From: Cyanobacteria bacterium UBA3803
GTDB lineage: Bacteria; Cyanobacteriota; Vampirovibrionia; Gastranaerophilales; Gastranaerophilaceae
Assembly: GCA_002369055.1 (NCBI GenBank)
Contig: DFEL01000054.1
Location: 1 to 10,676, forward strand
DNA length: 10,676 nt
Direction: 5' to 3'
Position numbers and translations under genes: made by a program. Below, one piece after another: positions 6,084-10,676 of the stretch. Under the pieces are notes generated by a model that saw only the letters and a list, made by a program, of their open reading frames with translations, had not been told where the DNA came from and did no database searches. The first letter of the stretch is position 1; every line of letters begins with the position of its first letter.

Positions 6084-7472
6084 CTATAAATCTTCCTTAT
6101 TGATGTTTATAACTTTTTCTTCTTTAACAGTCAGAGGCAATCCTATTTCACGTTCCAGACTTGCAGCTGTTGTATTGTAATTTAATAGAGCATTATAAAA
6201 ATCTAATCTTGCATTTAAATATGTATTTTCACCATCTTTCAACTCTATTGCATTACTAACTCCTGCTTTATATCTGCCTGTTACCTGGCGATATTGCTCT
6301 TTCGCTTCATCTAATGCCAGTTTAGCAATAACTATTGATTCTCTTGCTGTTTGTAAATCCATATAATTCTTTTTAACATTTAAATATATCGTATTTTTTA
6401 TATCTTCATGATCTGCAATGGATTTATTATATTGAGCTTTTGCTTCATCTATCTGCTTTTTAACTCTGATTATATTCAGTCCTGAATATTCTAATCCGAC
6501 ACCGACTTGTCCGGAACTTAAGTTATAATCATTACTCATACCAAATTTATAATTACCAAAAACACCCAAATCCGGAGTGTAATTTCTTCTTTTAGCTCTT
6601 AAATTCATTTTTGCGGCATCAACAATTTTTGCTGATGCAATTAATTCAGGTCTTACATCATAGGCTGTTTTTATTAATTTTTCAAATTCTGCATCAAAAG
6701 CATTTAAAATTAATTCATCGGACAATTCATAATTAGTGTATTCCGGAATACCCATAATCTTTGAAAGCTGTACACGTGCCACTTGTAATACATTTTTTAC
6801 TTTTACTAAATTTAATTTTGCCTTTCCGAGATTGTATTCTGCTGTTACAACATCAATTTTTGCTTTTTTACCAATATCATAAAATGCTTTTGCTTGAGCT
6901 AATTGCATTTCATAATCTTTTACCGTATCTTCATATACCCTAACCTGAGCCTGAGCAAAAAGAATATTAAAATAAGCATTTTTTATATTATATATAATTG
7001 AGTTTATATTTTCTTTTGTTGTTTCTTGTTTAGATTCATAAGTTCTTTTTGCGTAATCTGCCATTGCTTTTGTTTTACCAAAATCAAAAATCAGCATATC
7101 AGCAGATACATTTGGAACATAACCCATTGTATATGACATATTTCTATAAGGAGATCTACTGCCGCTATATCTGTCACCTGTTCTTGAAACTTGAAGACCT
7201 GCACTTAATTCAGGGAAAAAATTAGCCCATGCTTGTCCTATTTTTGATTTATAAACTTGTTCGTTATATATTGAAGATTTTATGCTGGGATTATGCTCTA
7301 TTGCAATATTTACACAATCTTTTAACGAAAAAACAGAATGCATTTCGTTTGTATATTCTATATTTGCACTTTTTTTCGCATCTTCTTTAGTTTCTGTTAT
7401 GGCATAAGAACATTGTGCCATTAAAGTAAAAATAAATAATATTAAAACAATCTTTTTATACAATTTCATCAT
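6084..7472 (-). CDS. TolC-family outer-membrane efflux channel
   Basis: This is a 462-residue outer-membrane factor that should form the trimeric exit duct for the RND pump encoded just upstream. The chosen start is the first of two adjacent ATGs (7470-7472). It gives a clear signal peptide: MMKLYKK, a hydrophobic core to about residue 18, and cleavage likely after CSYA (residue 24). The Cys at 21 does not make a good lipobox. The mature part has the two-repeat OEP structure, beginning SLKDCVNIAIEHNPSIKSS and with long alanine-, lysine- and glutamate-rich coiled helices (AQAQVRVYEDTVKDYEMQLAQ region; DEAKAQYNKSIADHEDIKN region; ARESIVIAKLALDEAKEQYRQ region). Length is normal for the family. 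The start lies inside the end of the RND gene (17-nt overlap) with only a weak GAG-type ribosome site, so coupling is likely. A TTG at 7503-7505 would extend the frame by 11 non-signal residues and is unlikely. Confidence 0.93.
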   Translation of the reverse strand: MMKLYKKIVLILFIFTLMAQCSYAITETKEDAKKSANIEYTNEMHSVFSLKDCVNIAIEHNPSIKSSIYNEQVYKSKIGQAWANFFPELSAGLQVSRTGDRYSGSRSPYRNMSYTMGYVPNVSADMLIFDFGKTKAMADYAKRTYESKQETTKENINSIIYNIKNAYFNILFAQAQVRVYEDTVKDYEMQLAQAKAFYDIGKKAKIDVVTAEYNLGKAKLNLVKVKNVLQVARVQLSKIMGIPEYTNYELSDELILNAFDAEFEKLIKTAYDVRPELIASAKIVDAAKMNLRAKRRNYTPDLGVFGNYKFGMSNDYNLSSGQVGVGLEYSGLNIIRVKKQIDEAKAQYNKSIADHEDIKNTIYLNVKKNYMDLQTARESIVIAKLALDEAKEQYRQVTGRYKAGVSNAIELKDGENTYLNARLDFYNALLNYNTTAASLEREIGLPLTVKEEKVININKEDL

Positions 7473-10400
7473 CTTTTTCTCTTTTGTTATTAAAATACTT
7501 ATCAACTACATCTTGAACTATCACATAAAACGCAGGAGTTAAAACGGTACCTAAAGTTGCTGCCACAATCATACCGCCGATTACAGTTGAACCCACTGAA
7601 ATACGGCTGTTTGCACCTGCACCTGAAGCAAACAGTAAAGGCAAAATACCTAAAATGAATGCTGCCTCTGTCATCATAATCGCTCTAAATCTCAAAATCG
7701 AAGCCTTAATTGCTGCATCTTGAATAGTTAAACCATGTGCTTCGTGTTCTTCTTTTGCAAATTCAACAATCAAAATAGATTGTTTTGCCGCAAGACCAAT
7801 CAAAGTAATCAAACCAACCTGTGAATATAAATCCAAAGCCTGTCCCATCATTAATTGGAATATTAAAGCTCCAACTATCGCAACAGGTGAAATTAAAAGT
7901 ACTGCAACAGGTATCATCCAGCTTTCATACAATGCAACAAGGAATAAATAAACAAATAATAACGCAAATCCGACAACAAGTCCTGTTTGTCCTGAAGATT
8001 CTTTTTCTTGCAAAGACGTTCCTGACCAAGCAAATGTGTAATCTCTCGGTAAAATTTTCTTTGATAAATTTTGCATTGCCTTCATCGCATCACCTGAAGA
8101 CTTACCATTTGCGGGTGCACCCTGAATTTGAGCCGAACGGAATTGGTTAAACCGTGTAATAGATACAGCACCAACGGTTTGTTTCGGCGTAATCATTGTC
8201 ATTATAGGAACAGGTTGACCCTTTGTATTCATCACAAATATTTTATGCAAATCTTCGATTTTATTTCTATAATCTCCTTCTGCCTGCATAAATACTTTGA
8301 ATATTCTACCCAATTTATTAAAATCATTTATGTACGAATAAGATACAGTTGAAGACAAAGTGTCATGAAGTTCTGATATATCAACTCCTTGTGCCAGAGC
8401 CTTTTCATAGTCTATATCGAGTTGATATTGAGGAACATTCGCTTGAAATTGTGTATAAACATTTTGTAATGCAGGATCTTGATTAGCTTTTGCAATAAAT
8501 TCTTCCGCAAATGCTGCAATATCCTGTATACTTGCATTACCTGTTGACATTAGCTGATATTCAAATCCGCCCATCATACCCAAACCATCTATTGCAGGAG
8601 GTGATAAAGTAAATATTGACGCTTCATTAATATCTGCTGTACGTTTATAAATTTCATCTAAAATTCCATTGTGAGAAAGGTCTGTTTGTCTGCCTTGAAT
8701 TTTACGAATAACCCAATCAACCGGATTTACTTTTCTTTCGTCCCATTCGGTTAATTGAATAACAATATTTGCTTGGTTAGAAGGTCCAAAGCCGCCAAAT
8801 GCAATAACTCTATTCCTATCAATACCCTCTATATCTTCTATTGCTTTTATAAATTTAAGGCAAACATCTTTCGTTCTGTTTAAAGATGCACCGTCAGGAA
8901 GGGTTACAACAGATATTAACATCCCTTGATCTTCATCAGGAATGAAGCCAGTTGGAATAATTTTGAATAAACCTAACATTAAAAGTACAATAGAAATATA
9001 TGTTATTATTGTTAGTTTTTTGTCATAAACAAATTTTTTAACAACATCAACATAATAATTGGTTAATTTATCAAATTTTTCATTAAAAATTGCAAGAATG
9101 CTGTTAATGTATTCTTCAGCAATTTTTATCCATTCATGTTTATTTTTTTCTTTCTTTTTATTGGAAATTTTTAATAAAATAGAACACATTGCAGGAGAAA
9201 GCGACAATGCACAAACGGCTGAAAATGCTATTGAAACTGCTATGCATACAGCAAATTGTTTATACATAGTACCTGATAGACCACTCATAAAGCACATTGG
9301 AACAAATACCGCCATAAGAACGGCTGCCATCGCTATAAGAGAACCGCCAACTTCACCCATAGTGATTTGAGTTGCTTCAAGAGCAGATTTACCGTCCTCA
9401 ATATGCCGTTTTACGTTTTCAATTACAACAATTGCATCGTCTACTACTACCGCAACAGCTAGTACAAGAGCAAACAAGGTTAAAAGATTCAACGACATCC
9501 CTAAAACCTTTAAGGCAATAAATGTACCGACTAAAGATACGGGAATAGTTACACAGGGAATTAAGGTTGCTTTAAAATCACCTAAAAACACAAATATAAT
9601 TAAAATTACGATTAAAGATGTTAAAAGAATAGTAAATTCAACTTCAGACATTGATTCATTAATAAAAGTCGAACTATCCATCATAATATCAAGTTTTAAA
9701 GAATCAGGCAATGTTCCCGAAAGCTCGTCCATTGTTTTATAAATATCATTACATATTTCAACGGTATTTGCACCGGGAAGCGGCATTACTTGAATTAAAG
9801 CCGCAGGTTTTGTATGAACAATACCGAACATTGAATAAGATTTTGCACCCAATTCAACTCTGGAAAGTTCTTTAAGCTTTAATTTTGAACCGTCAGAATT
9901 TGAACGTACCACAATATTGCCAAATTCTTCAGGAGTCTGTAATCTCCCTTTTGTTAAAAGAGAAAGCTTTAAACTTGGATTTGCATCTGTTGGTTGATCA
10001 CCCAAAGCACCTGTTGAAATTTGAACATTTTGGCTTGTAATTGCATTTCTGATTTCTGAAATTTTAACTTTATAGCTTGCAAGTTTTGCAGGGTCAAGCC
10101 AAATACGCATACTATAATCATCTGCACCAAATACATTAACAGAACCAACACCGTTAATTCTTTTTATTGCGTCTTTAACATATATATTTGCATAGTTTGT
10201 TAAATCAAGTTGATTCCAAGAATCGTTTTCTGAACCCAAATTTAAGATAATAGCACCTGCACCGCCAACTTTATTTTCGGCAGTTAGCCCTTGTTGGACA
10301 ACTTCCTGAGGAAGAAGTGATTGTACCTGTTGAAGCTTATTTTGAACATTCATTAAATTTATATCATTATCTGTACCTGTTTTAAAAAATATATTTAAGG

Positions 10401-10676
10401 TATAAGCACCGTCATAACTTGTAGAGGACATATAAATCATATCCTTAACACCATTTAACTGAGATTCAAGAAGTGATGCAATAGAAGATTCAATAACCGC
10501 AGCACTTGCACCAGGATAATACGCTGATATTGTAACTTGAGGTGGTGTAATGTTAGGATATTTTTCTTGTTGCAGACCGAACAATGAAAGCAAACCCAAA
10601 ATTACGATTAGCGTTGATATTACAACCGCAAATCGGGGTTTTTTTATGAAAAAATATAAATCTTTTTTATTTATTG
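7456..10676 (-). CDS. RND efflux transporter, HAE1/AcrB type (5' end outside the window)
   Basis: This is the inner-membrane, proton-driven pump subunit. The frame is open to the right edge and gives 1072 residues, near full family length. It begins inside the N-terminus with INKKDLYFFIKKPRFAVV leading into TM1, then GLQQEKYPNITPPQVTISAYYPGAS. Visible features are the periplasmic porter loops, the proton-relay Asp pair in VVVDDAIVVIENV (about 412-413, codons at 9436-9441), the signature IPTGFIPDEDQG after TM7, the GFGPSNQAN loop, and the TM10 Lys in GLAAKQSILIVEFAK (codon 7783-7785). All essential relay residues are present, so it should be functional. The codon before the first Ile ends in CA and cannot be Met, so the true start is at least two codons beyond the edge. 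The TTG at 10597-10599 lies within TM1 and is not a start. Typical substrates are drugs, detergents or bile salts; the specificity here is unknown. The adaptor gene is expected upstream. Confidence 0.96.
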   Translation of the reverse strand, partial: INKKDLYFFIKKPRFAVVISTLIVILGLLSLFGLQQEKYPNITPPQVTISAYYPGASAAVIESSIASLLESQLNGVKDMIYMSSTSYDGAYTLNIFFKTGTDNDINLMNVQNKLQQVQSLLPQEVVQQGLTAENKVGGAGAIILNLGSENDSWNQLDLTNYANIYVKDAIKRINGVGSVNVFGADDYSMRIWLDPAKLASYKVKISEIRNAITSQNVQISTGALGDQPTDANPSLKLSLLTKGRLQTPEEFGNIVVRSNSDGSKLKLKELSRVELGAKSYSMFGIVHTKPAALIQVMPLPGANTVEICNDIYKTMDELSGTLPDSLKLDIMMDSSTFINESMSEVEFTILLTSLIVILIIFVFLGDFKATLIPCVTIPVSLVGTFIALKVLGMSLNLLTLFALVLAVAVVVDDAIVVIENVKRHIEDGKSALEATQITMGEVGGSLIAMAAVLMAVFVPMCFMSGLSGTMYKQFAVCIAVSIAFSAVCALSLSPAMCSILLKISNKKKEKNKHEWIKIAEEYINSILAIFNEKFDKLTNYYVDVVKKFVYDKKLTIITYISIVLLMLGLFKIIPTGFIPDEDQGMLISVVTLPDGASLNRTKDVCLKFIKAIEDIEGIDRNRVIAFGGFGPSNQANIVIQLTEWDERKVNPVDWVIRKIQGRQTDLSHNGILDEIYKRTADINEASIFTLSPPAIDGLGMMGGFEYQLMSTGNASIQDIAAFAEEFIAKANQDPALQNVYTQFQANVPQYQLDIDYEKALAQGVDISELHDTLSSTVSYSYINDFNKLGRIFKVFMQAEGDYRNKIEDLHKIFVMNTKGQPVPIMTMITPKQTVGAVSITRFNQFRSAQIQGAPANGKSSGDAMKAMQNLSKKILPRDYTFAWSGTSLQEKESSGQTGLVVGFALLFVYLFLVALYESWMIPVAVLLISPVAIVGALIFQLMMGQALDLYSQVGLITLIGLAAKQSILIVEFAKEEHEAHGLTIQDAAIKASILRFRAIMMTEAAFILGILPLLFASGAGANSRISVGSTVIGGMIVAATLGTVLTPAFYVIVQDVVDKYFNNKREKDDEIV

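Noticed and set aside
6761..6943. + strand open frame opposite the TolC gene
   Set aside because: It is a shadow frame of the TolC coiled-coil region, Leu-rich and without a motif.
7821..9370. Three + strand open frames (7821-8150, 8128-8352, 9059-9370) opposite the RND gene
   Set aside because: All lie antisense to conserved RND sequence and show no family features.
9969..10151. - strand 60-residue frame within the RND gene
   Set aside because: It is an alternative frame of the porter domain with no independent support.

Overview
The window is strongly AT-rich and densely coded. It encodes envelope machinery that needs two membranes: an RND efflux pump, a TolC-type outer-membrane channel and an AsmA-like protein. 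The source is therefore a low-GC diderm bacterium. The gene mix and base composition would fit a host-associated lineage such as Gastranaerophilales/Vampirovibrionia, but other low-GC diderms fit too. No marker gene settles the taxonomy, so this is only a suggestion.

Layout. At the left edge (3-86, + strand) there is probably the last 27 codons of a gene, followed by a weak hairpin. Next is a classical short-chain dehydrogenase/reductase (143-910, - strand). A short divergent intergenic region (911-1045) separates it from an extended SDR of the thioester/fatty-acyl reductase (NAD_binding_4) type (1046-2146, + strand). This intergenic region holds a candidate promoter, a Shine-Dalgarno site and a small TTGTA-A-TACAA inverted repeat. 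From 2249 to the right edge every gene is on the - strand. In transcription order these are an RND inner-membrane transporter (start lies beyond the right edge), a TolC-family channel, an AsmA-like protein and a membrane-bound acyltransferase 3 family protein.

How they work together. The RND and TolC reading frames overlap by 17 nt, and the AsmA-like gene begins 11 nt after the TolC stop, so these three look like one translationally linked operon. The membrane-fusion adaptor such a pump needs is not in the window and is most likely just upstream, past the right edge. The acyltransferase follows after about 176 nt that contain small alternative hairpins and a possible promoter at its very start, so it may be transcribed on its own. 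The two reductases at the left could act in lipid or acyl-chain metabolism, but their substrates cannot be read from the sequence.

No tRNA, rRNA, CRISPR array, insertion sequence or obvious mobile element was seen. I found no convincing new system. The most noteworthy points are the fusion of an AsmA-like gene to an efflux operon, the stand-alone acyl-reductase-like protein in a divergent redox pair, and the regulatory layout around the acyltransferase.
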